A stretch of DNA of 64,000 bases from an uncultured Bacteroidales bacterium (GCA_944323825.1 CALUTY010000017.1:1-64000); one strand, 5' to 3'. Shown: positions 34,158 to 43,985, numbered from the stretch's first letter. Made by a program: numbers and translations. Notes: generated from the sequence alone by a model not told the origin.

Positions 34158-36224
34158 TTACAGCCAGCCGCCGTTGTCGCTCCTGACTCCCCTGGCAATT
34201 ATAGAAACTTCCTTGGACACAGGTATTCCTCCGGTAATGTCCCCGCCTCCGGCCTGGGTGCCTCCCGCAATGGCATTGACAGTAATCTTGGCTGATCCGG
34301 CCTTTGTACATACGAGATAGAGATATCCGTTCCGGAGCTCAGGATCTTCGGCCAGCCCGAGGGCATCGCGGTCGTCCTTCTCAATCTTATACCCGGTGTA
34401 AGAGAGATTCCTGGAACTGCCTCCGAAATACATGTCGAGATCCAGTTTCTTCTTTGTTCCCACTTCAGCCATTATGCAGGGAGTGCCTTCAATCTGCATG
34501 AGGAGTTTCCATGTATCGACAAGTCCGGTCCCCATCTGCTTCCTGTAGCTGCTTAGCTGCAAAGAAGAGCTGGAATAGTCTTTGGTGCCGTTGAGATAAT
34601 ATTCAAGATCGTTCACCGATGTCAGCAGCATGGATGTGAATTCGTCCCTGGTCATTTCCCTGTTGAGCTTCAGTGCGTAGGAAAGTCCGAGAGCCGCCAC
34701 GCCGGACACATGAGGGCAGGCCATGGAAGTGCCTTCAAGCCATGCATAGCTGCTGCCTGAGGCATCCACCTCATCAGGAATGGTGGACAGGACTCCTGCC
34801 CTGCTTTCATTGCCGATGGAAATGTCACCTCCGGGAGCAGCGATATTGGAGCCTGGGCCATAGTTGGTATAGACTGCCGGAAGATAATCCGGTCCGATGG
34901 ACGTTACGGAAATGCACTCATGGTAGGCGGCCGGATAAGCGGACCTGGAGGCGCCGTCATTGCCGGCAGCAAAAATCGCAAGGCCGCCCTTGCCTCCGGA
35001 GAATGCAGGGCACTGTGCATTATCCAAAAAATATTTCAAGGCCTGTACCTCAATCAGAGCAGACTCCTCATATCTACTGTCTGAAGGTATGTCAATGTAT
35101 GCAGGATAGCCGAACGAGCACTGCAGGACAGACGCACCGTTGTCTGCAGCATATGTGAAAGCCTCAGCGGTACAAGAAACGGTACCGCCGGCATCACCGT
35201 CATAAATCTGGCAGCTCATTATCCTGACACCCTTGTCTTCCCCGTTTCCGCCGGCCACGCCGCAGACTCCGATACCGTTGCCGTTTACCGCGGCAATGGT
35301 TCCGGCCACATGCGTGCCGTGTCCGGTATCACCTTCCTTGTCCCAGGTTATGGGACCATGTGAAACAAAATTATAGCCATACACATCATCCACATAGGCA
35401 TTTCCTCCGTCCGATGTGTTGCCGTCGTCATCCTTGCCGTTGTCCGGGGTTTCATCTTCATTGATCCACATGTTTGCCTCAAGGTCCGGATGTAAATACT
35501 TGACACCTTCATCCACAACCGCAACCACAATTCTCGGATCCCCTCCTGCCAGACGCCAGGCGTCCTTCACATTGATGTCAGCCCCTTCACGTGAATACAG
35601 GGAAACATATGTATCCCCGACATTATGGTAATGCCATTGGGCGCTGAGCATGGGATCGTTGAAAGGCAATCCCGAAACATCTGCCCTCGTGTCCGGGACA
35701 AAAGGAGAAGGCTTCCCGCTCCAGGATTTTGACATCTTCGTGTTGAACTGTATATGTTCCACATCTGCCGCCATCGCAAATTTCTCCGCGGCGGATGCAA
35801 GGTCGGCATTTTCAGGGAATGTCACTTCATACCATCTGTGCAGGCCATATTTCCTTTTGGCCTCCTCTTTCCCGGGGACATAAGGGATCACGCGCCGGAA
35901 CGACACCGCGCCGGTCTCCTTGAGAATCCTGTCGATATCCTCCACACCGGAAACAGGCCCTTCCTTGGAAGATGCCGTCTTCGTCACCTGCCCTGCTGCA
36001 ATTGATTCCAGCACCTCATCATCAAAATAAAGCAGAAGGGAAGTACGGTCTGCACCGGCAATGGCATTTACCGCCTTTGCCGCAACCGCCTCGGGCAAAG
36101 GCTCACCTGTCCCGCTGCCTTCCGCAGGAACCAGCTCCTGCTTTGAACATCCGGCAACAGCAGCCAGAGCCGCAAGAACCGGGACTGTCCAAAAAAATCT
36201 GTTCATATAATCTTTTTTCATCAT
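34158..36224 (-). CDS. S8 subtilisin-family serine protease, lipoprotein
   Basis: 688 residues. Lipoprotein signal to Cys26 (AAVAGC). A propeptide-like region (~50-165) with a fervidolysin-type inhibitor fold is followed by the S8 domain. The catalytic triad is complete: Asp238 in VVAVVDEGV, His302 in GHGTHVAG, Ser500 in LEGTSMACPHVSG. Asn422 in FAAGNDG is the oxyanion residue. A C-terminal domain (~575-688) may be Ig-like. It should be displayed at the cell surface and cut extracellular proteins. It starts 1 nt after the stop of the 851-frame lipoprotein, inside the SusC/SusD operon, which contains no glycosidase. This is the main reason to read the locus as peptide-directed. Confidence 0.92.
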   Translation of the reverse strand: MMKKDYMNRFFWTVPVLAALAAVAGCSKQELVPAEGSGTGEPLPEAVAAKAVNAIAGADRTSLLLYFDDEVLESIAAGQVTKTASSKEGPVSGVEDIDRILKETGAVSFRRVIPYVPGKEEAKRKYGLHRWYEVTFPENADLASAAEKFAMAADVEHIQFNTKMSKSWSGKPSPFVPDTRADVSGLPFNDPMLSAQWHYHNVGDTYVSLYSREGADINVKDAWRLAGGDPRIVVAVVDEGVKYLHPDLEANMWINEDETPDNGKDDDGNTSDGGNAYVDDVYGYNFVSHGPITWDKEGDTGHGTHVAGTIAAVNGNGIGVCGVAGGNGEDKGVRIMSCQIYDGDAGGTVSCTAEAFTYAADNGASVLQCSFGYPAYIDIPSDSRYEESALIEVQALKYFLDNAQCPAFSGGKGGLAIFAAGNDGASRSAYPAAYHECISVTSIGPDYLPAVYTNYGPGSNIAAPGGDISIGNESRAGVLSTIPDEVDASGSSYAWLEGTSMACPHVSGVAALGLSYALKLNREMTRDEFTSMLLTSVNDLEYYLNGTKDYSSSSLQLSSYRKQMGTGLVDTWKLLMQIEGTPCIMAEVGTKKKLDLDMYFGGSSRNLSYTGYKIEKDDRDALGLAEDPELRNGYLYLVCTKAGSAKITVNAIAGGTQAGGGDITGGIPVSKEVSIIARGVRSDNGGWL

Positions 36225-36225
36225 T

Positions 36226-38763
36226 TTATCTTATCTCCATCTTTCTTGAATGCAAATCCGACCTTTCCATCCCGGAGATTCCGGACTGATGCTGTTCTGC
36301 AATGACTGTCCCGACCCTTGCCCTGACAGGCTCCGGCTCAGGACAGAACGGAACACGCATGGACACATTCATATAATTCCTGAATCTTCTTTCTGACAGA
36401 CGGTCTATGGCGGAACGCATCCGGCCGTCCGGAGTCTCCACATAATTGGATATCCTGCCGAATTCCTTCATTACGGATCTCATGCTTTCCATCGTCACAA
36501 GTCCGTGCGAAGCAGAAGACTGTTCAGGCAGACCCGGGTCTGCCGCAGGATCCACAAGCAGAAGATCCTTGTAGTATACGAGACCGCCTATCGGCGTAGT
36601 AAAGGTAATATCCATGAATCCCATCACGAAAATGCCGTCAAACATGGACCCGTCATATATGGCCCCCATGCCGTAGTCAACAAAAGCAAGATAACCGTCA
36701 TCAACCATTCCTCCGAGCAGGGATCTGCCGTTGAGGGATATGGCACCGCCGCTCGTCACGGAAGCAAATATCGGATAGACCGTCATACCGTTGACACTTA
36801 CAGAATTGAGCAATGCGGCATAATCGTAGAAATAGCCATTGTAATAGACCATGTCCGCGCCTGTCTGAAGGCCGAATTCTGTACCCGCAGCTCCGAAAAT
36901 GCCGTCAAAAGTGACATAATCCGAACCGTCTGCCGTATTGTCCGGAGTGTCGCTCTCCCTGATGGTGACAGTACCGACCCTCTGCCGCTTGGCATTTCCG
37001 CCGAAAAGATCATCGAATCCGCTCACGGCATAATAATTCCATTCCTTGAAATATTCCTCCTTGGATGCAGGCTGGTCAGCAAGAAGATCATTCTGCGTAT
37101 ATTCCACATAAAGAGGGCTCGGAGTCCCCTTGGTGGAGGCGGTATACACATTCAACGCTGTCTGGTATCCGTTGGTGGAAAGGATATAAAGCCCGTACTC
37201 GGTTCCCGGCACAAGATCTCCCACAATGCCGGTATAGCCGACAGTGTTTACGGAATCCAGCTGGGCGGAAGGAAGCGGATCTATATAAGTTCTCATCGAT
37301 TCAGCCACATCTTCCGGATGCATGTTTGCCGCATCGGACCTTTTGATGAGCGCCATCCGCATTTCTTCAAGATCCTTACCCTGGATATAGAATTCCATCG
37401 AATTTTCAGATGTATAGCCCTGAGGAGCATATTTGTCGGAAACGATCAGACCGCCCGACACCACCACCGGAACAGGGTCGTCATTGGACATGTATGCGAA
37501 CGAGACGAATGAATAGCCCTGATAGTTCCCGTATCTGTCCATATTTGCGGTGACAAGGGTATAAATGCCTGTTTCGGCAGGATCAGGAGAGACTCCGATA
37601 CTGCCGCTGGCAGTGACCGTTCCGGCCGGTTCAGCCTTTCCGTCAAACAGATCCTTCGACAGGGAAGCCACGGACATTTCCGGCAGCCTCGTCTTGTAGA
37701 TGGCCCATTTCACTGATTTCACATCCTGTCCGAGAGTGAACGAAACAGGAAGCAGGCCGGAGGCAGCAGTCTGTCCGGCCAACAGTGTCACGGAATAGTC
37801 GTATGCCCTGTAGCCAGGAAGAATGATCCTTGTATTTCCAGATACATTGGCACTGTACCACGATTCAGGCTCATTGCTGAAATTGGCAAGGATTGCGAAC
37901 TGCGGAAAAGAGATGATACCGTTGTCAAGGGTGCCGTATACCCCCGCTGACTGCTCGCCGAATATCTCCGGCACATCGGAAGCCATGGAAATGGCACCGT
38001 CCGTAGAAGAAAGGAGCATGCCCGTGGACTGATAAGGGAAATACACCTTCTCCGGATCCGTGGCATCCACATAGGTATACACTTCTTCACATGGAGGGAT
38101 GGTGGAGGCATAAGCCTCGTCCCCGTTGAGGAGAAGGGCCAGATATTCTTCCGTATAGACATGGTCGATCCGGTAATATCCCGGCCGGTCATCCCTTTCA
38201 TATACGGTTATGTCCTTTTCCGCAAAGGCATTTGAAACAGGATACATGGATGATATGAAATCGTCCCTCCATTTTCCGGTTCCGGAAAGCCTGTTCCATT
38301 GCACCACGGTAACGGAAAATTCCGCAGAAGTAGGATAGCGGCCATATTTCAGGGCATAGAGCGGGTCGTCTATTGACACCGTACATGTGTATTCAGTTCC
38401 TTTTTCCACCTTAGGGAACGATACGGTGAAGGTTGTCTCGGACTGGCCGTCCTCGAATCTGGCCTCGCTTGCGGCAAAGATGCCGTCATGGTTTGATGAC
38501 ACCTTGACAGGTACGGTGATGTCATCATCGTCATTCAATCTCAGAAGAGTGAATGTCAAAGACTTTTCATCTGACGGAGCGACCTCTATGTCTCCCGTGT
38601 TCCCGGACTCTTCCAGGAAATAGACCCCGTAACAATTCTCCAGATCCTGAAGCGTTTCCTCCTGCACCTCCTCCGTACAGGAAAGGAGGACGGGGAAAAT
38701 CATTGCCGGGAGCAACCGGATCAACAGTCTCGTATTCATTGTCATAATATGATTGCTTTTCAT
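36226..38763 (-). CDS. Large surface lipoprotein of the SusC2 locus
   Basis: About 845 residues from the ATG at 38763; ATGs at 38745 and 38739 are also possible. The lipoprotein signal ends at Cys (PVLLSC) followed by TEEVQEE, a good surface-export tag. The N-terminal ~140 residues form a Calx-beta-like domain (LTFTLLRLNDDDDITVPVKVSS, EYTCTVSIDDPLYALKYG). Several modules with 'GTGKWRDDF', 'PGYYRID' and 'YDGSMFDGIFVMG' wording recur and are known to me only from uncharacterised SusE/F-position lipoproteins. It follows SusD by 25 nt and occupies the place of a surface binding protein. The ligand is unknown; with the downstream protease, peptides or glycoproteins are plausible. Confidence 0.7.
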   Translation of the reverse strand: MKSNHIMTMNTRLLIRLLPAMIFPVLLSCTEEVQEETLQDLENCYGVYFLEESGNTGDIEVAPSDEKSLTFTLLRLNDDDDITVPVKVSSNHDGIFAASEARFEDGQSETTFTVSFPKVEKGTEYTCTVSIDDPLYALKYGRYPTSAEFSVTVVQWNRLSGTGKWRDDFISSMYPVSNAFAEKDITVYERDDRPGYYRIDHVYTEEYLALLLNGDEAYASTIPPCEEVYTYVDATDPEKVYFPYQSTGMLLSSTDGAISMASDVPEIFGEQSAGVYGTLDNGIISFPQFAILANFSNEPESWYSANVSGNTRIILPGYRAYDYSVTLLAGQTAASGLLPVSFTLGQDVKSVKWAIYKTRLPEMSVASLSKDLFDGKAEPAGTVTASGSIGVSPDPAETGIYTLVTANMDRYGNYQGYSFVSFAYMSNDDPVPVVVSGGLIVSDKYAPQGYTSENSMEFYIQGKDLEEMRMALIKRSDAANMHPEDVAESMRTYIDPLPSAQLDSVNTVGYTGIVGDLVPGTEYGLYILSTNGYQTALNVYTASTKGTPSPLYVEYTQNDLLADQPASKEEYFKEWNYYAVSGFDDLFGGNAKRQRVGTVTIRESDTPDNTADGSDYVTFDGIFGAAGTEFGLQTGADMVYYNGYFYDYAALLNSVSVNGMTVYPIFASVTSGGAISLNGRSLLGGMVDDGYLAFVDYGMGAIYDGSMFDGIFVMGFMDITFTTPIGGLVYYKDLLLVDPAADPGLPEQSSASHGLVTMESMRSVMKEFGRISNYVETPDGRMRSAIDRLSERRFRNYMNVSMRVPFCPEPEPVRARVGTVIAEQHQSGISGMERSDLHSRKMEIR

Positions 38764-38788
38764 CTTGTCTCTGTTTTGCATGTCCGCA

Positions 38789-40432
38789 TTACTGGTTCAG
38801 AGGAATCTTTCCCGACGGATCCGGGTTGTTGTACAGGTCGCCGATGGCATGATTGGACTGCGACTCTCCCCTTGTGATCACTATGTTCCATTCCGGAGAA
38901 CGGCGGGTGGTGTTCAATTTGAAGACCCCGGCATGGTTGGAGCCGGCGTAACTTCTGGTGATACCGGCATCAAGCCTCTTGTAGTCAAAGAAAAGGATTC
39001 CTTCCCCCCAGAATTCCACCCTTTTCTGGAACAGCATCTCGGTGATGAAAGCCTCAAGAGTGGAAGTCCTGTATGTACAGTCATAGCTGCCGTCAGCAAT
39101 CCTGTATTCCATAAAATCATTCAGCAGACGCTGCGCATCAGAAAGCCTGCCCTGCCTGGCCACAGCCTCCATCTCCAGGAAATACATCTCCTCGACACGC
39201 ATAAGAGGATGATCGGCACAGCTGCCTACGGCAAAATCCGAAACCTCCCCCTGTGCCGGACGGAATTTCAATGTCTCGTAATCCTTTGCGGATGCAAGGA
39301 ACTTCGCCTTGTCTTCCGCCGTGCCGGCAAACCTGTAAGAATAGAAGCTCTCCCTCTCCGGATCAAGCCAGGAATGCTTTCTGAAATCACTGTCGCTTAT
39401 GGCATTATAGAAGCTGGCACTGGCCCCGTAATGAGCAAGCGGGCCATAGCCCCATGTGGCCTCCGCAGACATATGCGCCGTGAATGAAAGCAGATTCCCT
39501 ATATTGGAACTGGAAAGCGTAAGGCCCCATATCCATGAATTGCATGCCGCACCGCTGTTGAACCCTGTAGAAGGATTCTCCCATTCTTCCTGTGTAAGAG
39601 GGGTACAGCCGCTCTCCGTGATGGCAAGGCGTGCATAATGTTCCGCCCGGGAATATGCCCCGTCTTCACCTGCCGCCCCCATTTCGATATAGGCACGGGC
39701 ATACATCCCGTAGACTGCCGCAAGCGACGGTGAAGTATAGGAAAATGTCCTGCCGGCAAGATATTTTTCAGCCTTGGCAAGATCATCAAGAATGTAACCG
39801 TACATCACGGAACGCTCCACACGAGGGTTGTTCCGGGTCTCATCCTCCGAGGTGTTTTCGTCCACCCTCGGTACAGTGAGGCCAAGGACCGCGGAAACAT
39901 CCGTGTACTCATTTTCCTTAGGTTCATAAAGACGGGCAAGATCCAGATAGAACATGGCCCTGTAGGCATATGCGATGCCGAGATAGCCCAGCTCCTCATC
40001 CGAAGCCGCATCTTCATCCACCATTCTGATGACATCATTCGTCATCTTTATCCAGTTGTAGTAATATGCCCAGAAATAGGCACACCCCACATAGTCCTTG
40101 CCCATATAGCTGTTGGATGCATAACCGGCAAAACGGTTATAATACGGATTGTCTCCCATGGTGGCCAGGTCCTCCAGCATATTCTCCGTCATGATATGGA
40201 CGGCGGCTATGCCGAAATCCAGGTGATCTCCGTATTTTGTGGCATACCCTGCAGAATTTGCCATCATCATGGATGCAGGTATGGCATTTACCATCGCCCT
40301 CAATGCAGTCTTGCTGGATGAAACCTGATCCTGGGTCTGAGTAGAACTTTCCGGGAAGGTCTCAAAGATACACCCGGCCATGAGCGGAAGTGCCGCCAGC
40401 GGCATCAATATTCTTGTAAATATCTTTTTCAT
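38789..40432 (-). CDS. SusD/RagB-family nutrient-binding lipoprotein (second locus)
   Basis: 547 residues from the ATG at 40432. Signal to Cys (LPLMAGC) then IFETFPESSTQTQDQV, a typical RagB/SusD opening. TPR-type helices include CAYFWAYYYNWIKMTNDVI and LGYLGIAYAYRAMFYLDLARLYEP, the classical SusD motif. The C-terminal segment FQKRVEFWGEGILFFDYKRLDAGITRSY closes the fold. It forms the lid of the SusC partner. Whether it binds glycan or peptide cannot be read directly; P. gingivalis RagB shows that the family can take peptides. Confidence 0.94.
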   Translation of the reverse strand: MKKIFTRILMPLAALPLMAGCIFETFPESSTQTQDQVSSSKTALRAMVNAIPASMMMANSAGYATKYGDHLDFGIAAVHIMTENMLEDLATMGDNPYYNRFAGYASNSYMGKDYVGCAYFWAYYYNWIKMTNDVIRMVDEDAASDEELGYLGIAYAYRAMFYLDLARLYEPKENEYTDVSAVLGLTVPRVDENTSEDETRNNPRVERSVMYGYILDDLAKAEKYLAGRTFSYTSPSLAAVYGMYARAYIEMGAAGEDGAYSRAEHYARLAITESGCTPLTQEEWENPSTGFNSGAACNSWIWGLTLSSSNIGNLLSFTAHMSAEATWGYGPLAHYGASASFYNAISDSDFRKHSWLDPERESFYSYRFAGTAEDKAKFLASAKDYETLKFRPAQGEVSDFAVGSCADHPLMRVEEMYFLEMEAVARQGRLSDAQRLLNDFMEYRIADGSYDCTYRTSTLEAFITEMLFQKRVEFWGEGILFFDYKRLDAGITRSYAGSNHAGVFKLNTTRRSPEWNIVITRGESQSNHAIGDLYNNPDPSGKIPLNQ

Positions 40433-40451
40433 CTCGTTCATTTCCTATGGG

Positions 40452-43400
40452 TTAAAAAGTGATGTTTATACCGCCGGACAAAGTCCTGACAGGCGAATTC
40501 ACCAGATTGCTTGTGCTTCCGTCGAAGCTGTAGCGTGGATCGAGCCCGCGCCTGCGGGACCAGTAGACGATATTGTCGCATGCGAGGTAGACTCTCAGGC
40601 GGCTTACGAAGAATTTTCCCGTGATCCTTTCCGGCAATGTATAACCTATCTGGGCATTCTGGAAATTCAGATAGCTCGCATCTATGAGGAACCGGTCGGA
40701 GGCTCCGTCCACATTCTGGTCATTGTACTGCCATCTCGGAATGTCGGAACCGGGATTTTCCGGCGTCCAGGCCTTAAGCACATCCTTATGATAGTTGCTT
40801 CCCACCGTACCGCCCGGAGGGGCCATAAGGGAGGCGTACCCTGAATCATATGTCAGTCCGCCGATGGAATAGGTGAACTGTGCGGAGACATCGAAGCCGA
40901 AGAATGACAGCGATGTGCCGAATCCTCCATAGAGCTTTGGAGTAGGGTCGTCACACAGGTACTGCGTGGCATCGTCGTAGTTCGAAGTCACGGTCCTGCG
41001 TCCCGTAGGATTCCCGGAGGAATCAGTGATGTCCATATACCAAAGGGATTCTCCCGTCTCTCTGTCCACCCCTGCATACCTTCTCAGATAGAATGTATTG
41101 AGCGGCAGGCCTTCTCCAAGGAACTTGTTCCCCGACGCATACCCCCCGTGTCCGTCTATCACGGAACTCTTGTTCTCGTCCGGAATCATCAGTATCTTGT
41201 TGGTGTAATGAGTGAAATTGAGGTTGAAATCCCACTGGAAACGGTTGTTGCGGATGATTCCAGCATTAAGTCCCACTTCCACTCCGGAATTCCTCATATC
41301 TCCGATATTGTCATATTTCCCGTCATATCCGTTGGACATCGGCAGAGGGAAGAAGAAGAGCATGTCGGATGTCAGCCTGTAAAAATATTCCGCAGAACCT
41401 GAAAGCCTGCCCCCGAAGAAGTCGAAGTCGGCACCGGCATTGAAATTGGTGTTGGTTTCCCATGTTATGTCCGGGTTACCCTTTCTCAGGAAAGGAACTC
41501 CGAGCTCTCCGTTGCTGTTGGAAATCTGGTAGGTGTCCACATATAGATAGTCACCTATATTGTCATTTCCCTGTGATCCCACAGATGCCTTCAGTTTCAG
41601 CATGTCAACCCATGAGGCATTGAACCACGGCTCCTCGTTGATGAGCCAGCTGGCTCCCAGAGACCAGAAATTGCCCCATCTGTGGTCAGGGTGGAATCTG
41701 GAAGAAGCGTCCCGGCGATAGGATGCACTGGCGAATATCTTGCCCTTATAGTCATACTGAAGCCTGGTGAAATATCCCTCGTTGTTGTAGACAGACTTTG
41801 AGGAAGATGCGGACTGCCCGTCCAGTACGGCTCCGTCCAGTTCCGTGTTTGACATGGAAAAGAGCTGCGTCTTGCTTGCACCGAGACTGTAGACACTGTT
41901 CACATAATTCTCATGACCCAGCATCACATTGATATGATGATCCTTCCTTATCGTCTTGTCATAAGTAAGTATCTGTTGCATATTGATATAGAATGTCCTT
42001 CCATGGCTTTTGGACACCGAGCCGCCTCCCGGAGCGAACTGTCCGTAATAGCTGTTCATCACAGATGTGCCCCTGGTCTCGTCAAGCCCCATGCCGACAT
42101 TGAACGTGAAATCGAAGTCCTTCAGGAAATCCACGGTGAAATAGGCAGAACCGTTGAGAGCATTCCCTTCCGAATTGTTCTTGTCCAGGGTAAGTCCCTG
42201 AAGGGCATTGGAATTGGCGGCATTCGGCCTGGACATCCCGGCATTCCGGCCATCGCCGTAGTCGTACATTTTCAGACCATATTCATCAATCATTATATTT
42301 CCGGACGCATCCCTCATGTATACCGGGTATATCGGCGCCATCGATGCGGCGAAACTGAACACGTTTCCGGTCGAGGCACCGCCTTCGCCGCTGTTCCCGT
42401 TGTCCCAGTTGAAATTGGTATAGGCGGCATTGGCCCCCACCTTCAGCCATTTGGTTGCCTGCCAGTCAAAACGCACCCTGGCGGAATAACGGTACATGTC
42501 GGACCCGTCCACGATGCCCTTGTTGTTGAGATAGCCGAACGATGCAAAGATCTGGGCGTCACCAGTGCTTCCGGACAAGCTTACATTGTATTCCTGCCTG
42601 AGTGAAGAATGGTAGGTCTCATCCATCCAGTTGTCAGGATATAGGAGATAGCTGTTGCCGTTATAATTGACCACCCTTCCGAGAGTCGCTGCGGGGTTGA
42701 TCTTTCCGTCAGGCCCGATAAATGTCTGTCCCTCCGGCACTGTGTACACCTGATAGCCGAGCCCGCCGTTGGCGGAAGGTCCGGTGACGGCATCGGAAGC
42801 CGTCAGATGCGCCTTGCTTGCAGACATCCCCTGTTCATTCCTATAATAATTATAGAGGGCGGCATAATGTGTCTCATAATACTGCGCCGGGTCCGTTATA
42901 TAATCATAGTCCTTCAGCGCCTTGGAATTCCAGCCCCATTTTGCGTCCACATTGACCGTGACCTTGCCGGCCTTCGCCTTTTTGGTGGTAATCATGATCA
43001 CACCGTTGGCTCCTCTGGCGCCATAAAGAGCATTGGAAGCCGCGTCCTTCAGGACGGTCATCGACTCTATATCATTGGGGTTGAGATTATTCATATCTCC
43101 GGAATAAGGCACGCCATCCACTATGTAAAGCGGTTCGGTCCCGGCATTTATTGAACTGGCTCCGCGTATCCTTATCGACGGGCTGCTGCCCAGGGCACCG
43201 GACGAAGTGGTCATCTGCACTCCAGCCACAAGCCCTTCAAGGGCCCTGGTCGGGTTGGAGGACTGCACCTTGGAAATGTCAGACGAATTGACCACTGTGG
43301 CAGAACCGGTAAACGACTCCCTCGTCGCCGTACCGAAAGCCACCACAATCGTTTCATCAAGCATCTCGGAATCGGGATCCATGACCACATCATGAACCAT

Positions 43401-43664
43401 GATTCCGGCAACGGGTACCTCGACTGTCTTGAAGCCGATTGATGAGAAAATCAGGACTCCGTCCTGAGGGACCGAGATCGAATAGTTCCCGTCAATGTCC
43501 GTATTGCCGCCCGTCATCGTGCCTTTCAGCTGGATGGATGCAAACGGAATGGGTTCGCCGGTCGAAGAGTCCGTAACATTTCCGCTCACTGTGACTTCCT
43601 GTCCCCAGGCAAACACAGGCAACAGTACGGACAGAAAAACCGCAAAAAATCTGTTCTTGTTCAT
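40452..43664 (-). CDS. SusC/RagA-family TonB-dependent transporter (second locus)
   Basis: 1070 residues from the ATG at 43664 (MNKNRFFAVFLSVLLPVFAWGQ, a clean signal peptide); an ATG at 43682 is possible. A carboxypeptidase-regulatory-like domain (~25-105), TonB-box region (DETIVVAFGTATRESFTGSA), plug (EPLYIVDGVPYSGDMNNLNPNDIESMTVLKDAASNALYG region) and a long barrel ending SGGINITF are visible. It has no STN domain. First gene of a six-gene operon with SusD, two lipoproteins, a subtilisin and a lipocalin-like protein. Preceded by an unusually long leader (~280 nt) with a G9 tract and two hairpins. Confidence 0.94.
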   Translation of the reverse strand: MNKNRFFAVFLSVLLPVFAWGQEVTVSGNVTDSSTGEPIPFASIQLKGTMTGGNTDIDGNYSISVPQDGVLIFSSIGFKTVEVPVAGIMVHDVVMDPDSEMLDETIVVAFGTATRESFTGSATVVNSSDISKVQSSNPTRALEGLVAGVQMTTSSGALGSSPSIRIRGASSINAGTEPLYIVDGVPYSGDMNNLNPNDIESMTVLKDAASNALYGARGANGVIMITTKKAKAGKVTVNVDAKWGWNSKALKDYDYITDPAQYYETHYAALYNYYRNEQGMSASKAHLTASDAVTGPSANGGLGYQVYTVPEGQTFIGPDGKINPAATLGRVVNYNGNSYLLYPDNWMDETYHSSLRQEYNVSLSGSTGDAQIFASFGYLNNKGIVDGSDMYRYSARVRFDWQATKWLKVGANAAYTNFNWDNGNSGEGGASTGNVFSFAASMAPIYPVYMRDASGNIMIDEYGLKMYDYGDGRNAGMSRPNAANSNALQGLTLDKNNSEGNALNGSAYFTVDFLKDFDFTFNVGMGLDETRGTSVMNSYYGQFAPGGGSVSKSHGRTFYINMQQILTYDKTIRKDHHINVMLGHENYVNSVYSLGASKTQLFSMSNTELDGAVLDGQSASSSKSVYNNEGYFTRLQYDYKGKIFASASYRRDASSRFHPDHRWGNFWSLGASWLINEEPWFNASWVDMLKLKASVGSQGNDNIGDYLYVDTYQISNSNGELGVPFLRKGNPDITWETNTNFNAGADFDFFGGRLSGSAEYFYRLTSDMLFFFPLPMSNGYDGKYDNIGDMRNSGVEVGLNAGIIRNNRFQWDFNLNFTHYTNKILMIPDENKSSVIDGHGGYASGNKFLGEGLPLNTFYLRRYAGVDRETGESLWYMDITDSSGNPTGRRTVTSNYDDATQYLCDDPTPKLYGGFGTSLSFFGFDVSAQFTYSIGGLTYDSGYASLMAPPGGTVGSNYHKDVLKAWTPENPGSDIPRWQYNDQNVDGASDRFLIDASYLNFQNAQIGYTLPERITGKFFVSRLRVYLACDNIVYWSRRRGLDPRYSFDGSTSNLVNSPVRTLSGGINITF

Positions 43665-43696
43665 CAGGTTTTGATTAAACATAAATACTGGTGCGG

Positions 43697-43747
43697 CAAA
43701 AAACGGAAAATGGCGTACACTATGCCCTTTTACGCATAGGATACGCC
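43697..43747 (-). promoter_or_regulatory. Terminator-like hairpin in the SusC2 leader
   Basis: On the minus strand GGCGTA/TACGCC (43742-43747 with 43712-43717) and CTATGC/GCATAG (43734-43739 with 43720-43725) make one stem of 12 pairs with a two-base internal mismatch. It is followed by ATTTTCCGTTTTTT. This looks like an intrinsic terminator placed ~30 nt before the gene, i.e. a possible attenuator. Confidence 0.55.
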
Positions 43748-43760
43748 ATAATGCACAACA

Positions 43761-43790
43761 GCCCGGCATGACACACCTGTCATACCGGGC
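43761..43790 (-). promoter_or_regulatory. Second hairpin in the SusC2 leader
   Basis: GCCCGG+ATGACA (43761-43773) pairs with TGTCAT+CCGGGC (43778-43790), 12 pairs with a single mismatch and a 4-nt loop. In transcription order it comes before the terminator-like hairpin. There is no U-tract after it. Confidence 0.55.
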
Positions 43791-43854
43791 ATGGTATATG
43801 ATTTCAGTTTCCTGCCTTTTTTATCTGTCAGACATTGAACGGCATGTAAAGAAT

Positions 43855-43863
43855 CCCCCCCCC
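43855..43863 (-). repeat. Homopolymer tract of nine G in the SusC2 leader
   Basis: Nine consecutive C on the plus strand, i.e. nine G in the RNA, about 90 nt after the predicted transcription start. Runs of this length often vary by slippage. Confidence 0.6.
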
Positions 43864-43954
43864 ACCATCATTTCATTGACGGAAGAGTATGCGCATGAAT
43901 ACGCAGTATTTCCATAGAGATCCCCCATAATGCCCATACAAGTCTGGATTTCGC

Positions 43955-43985
43955 CAAAAATAGGAATAAAAATTCCAAATGCAAA
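43955..43985 (-). promoter_or_regulatory. Promoter of the second SusC/SusD operon
   Basis: Minus strand: TTTG (43982-43985), 19-nt spacer, TATTTTTG (43955-43962), a complete consensus match. Transcription would start near 43948, giving a leader of about 280 nt. Just upstream, CCGGCTG-CGGA-CAGCCGG (44005-44022) is a small hairpin after frr. Apart from these sites the gap 43683-44068 holds nothing I recognise. Confidence 0.75.
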
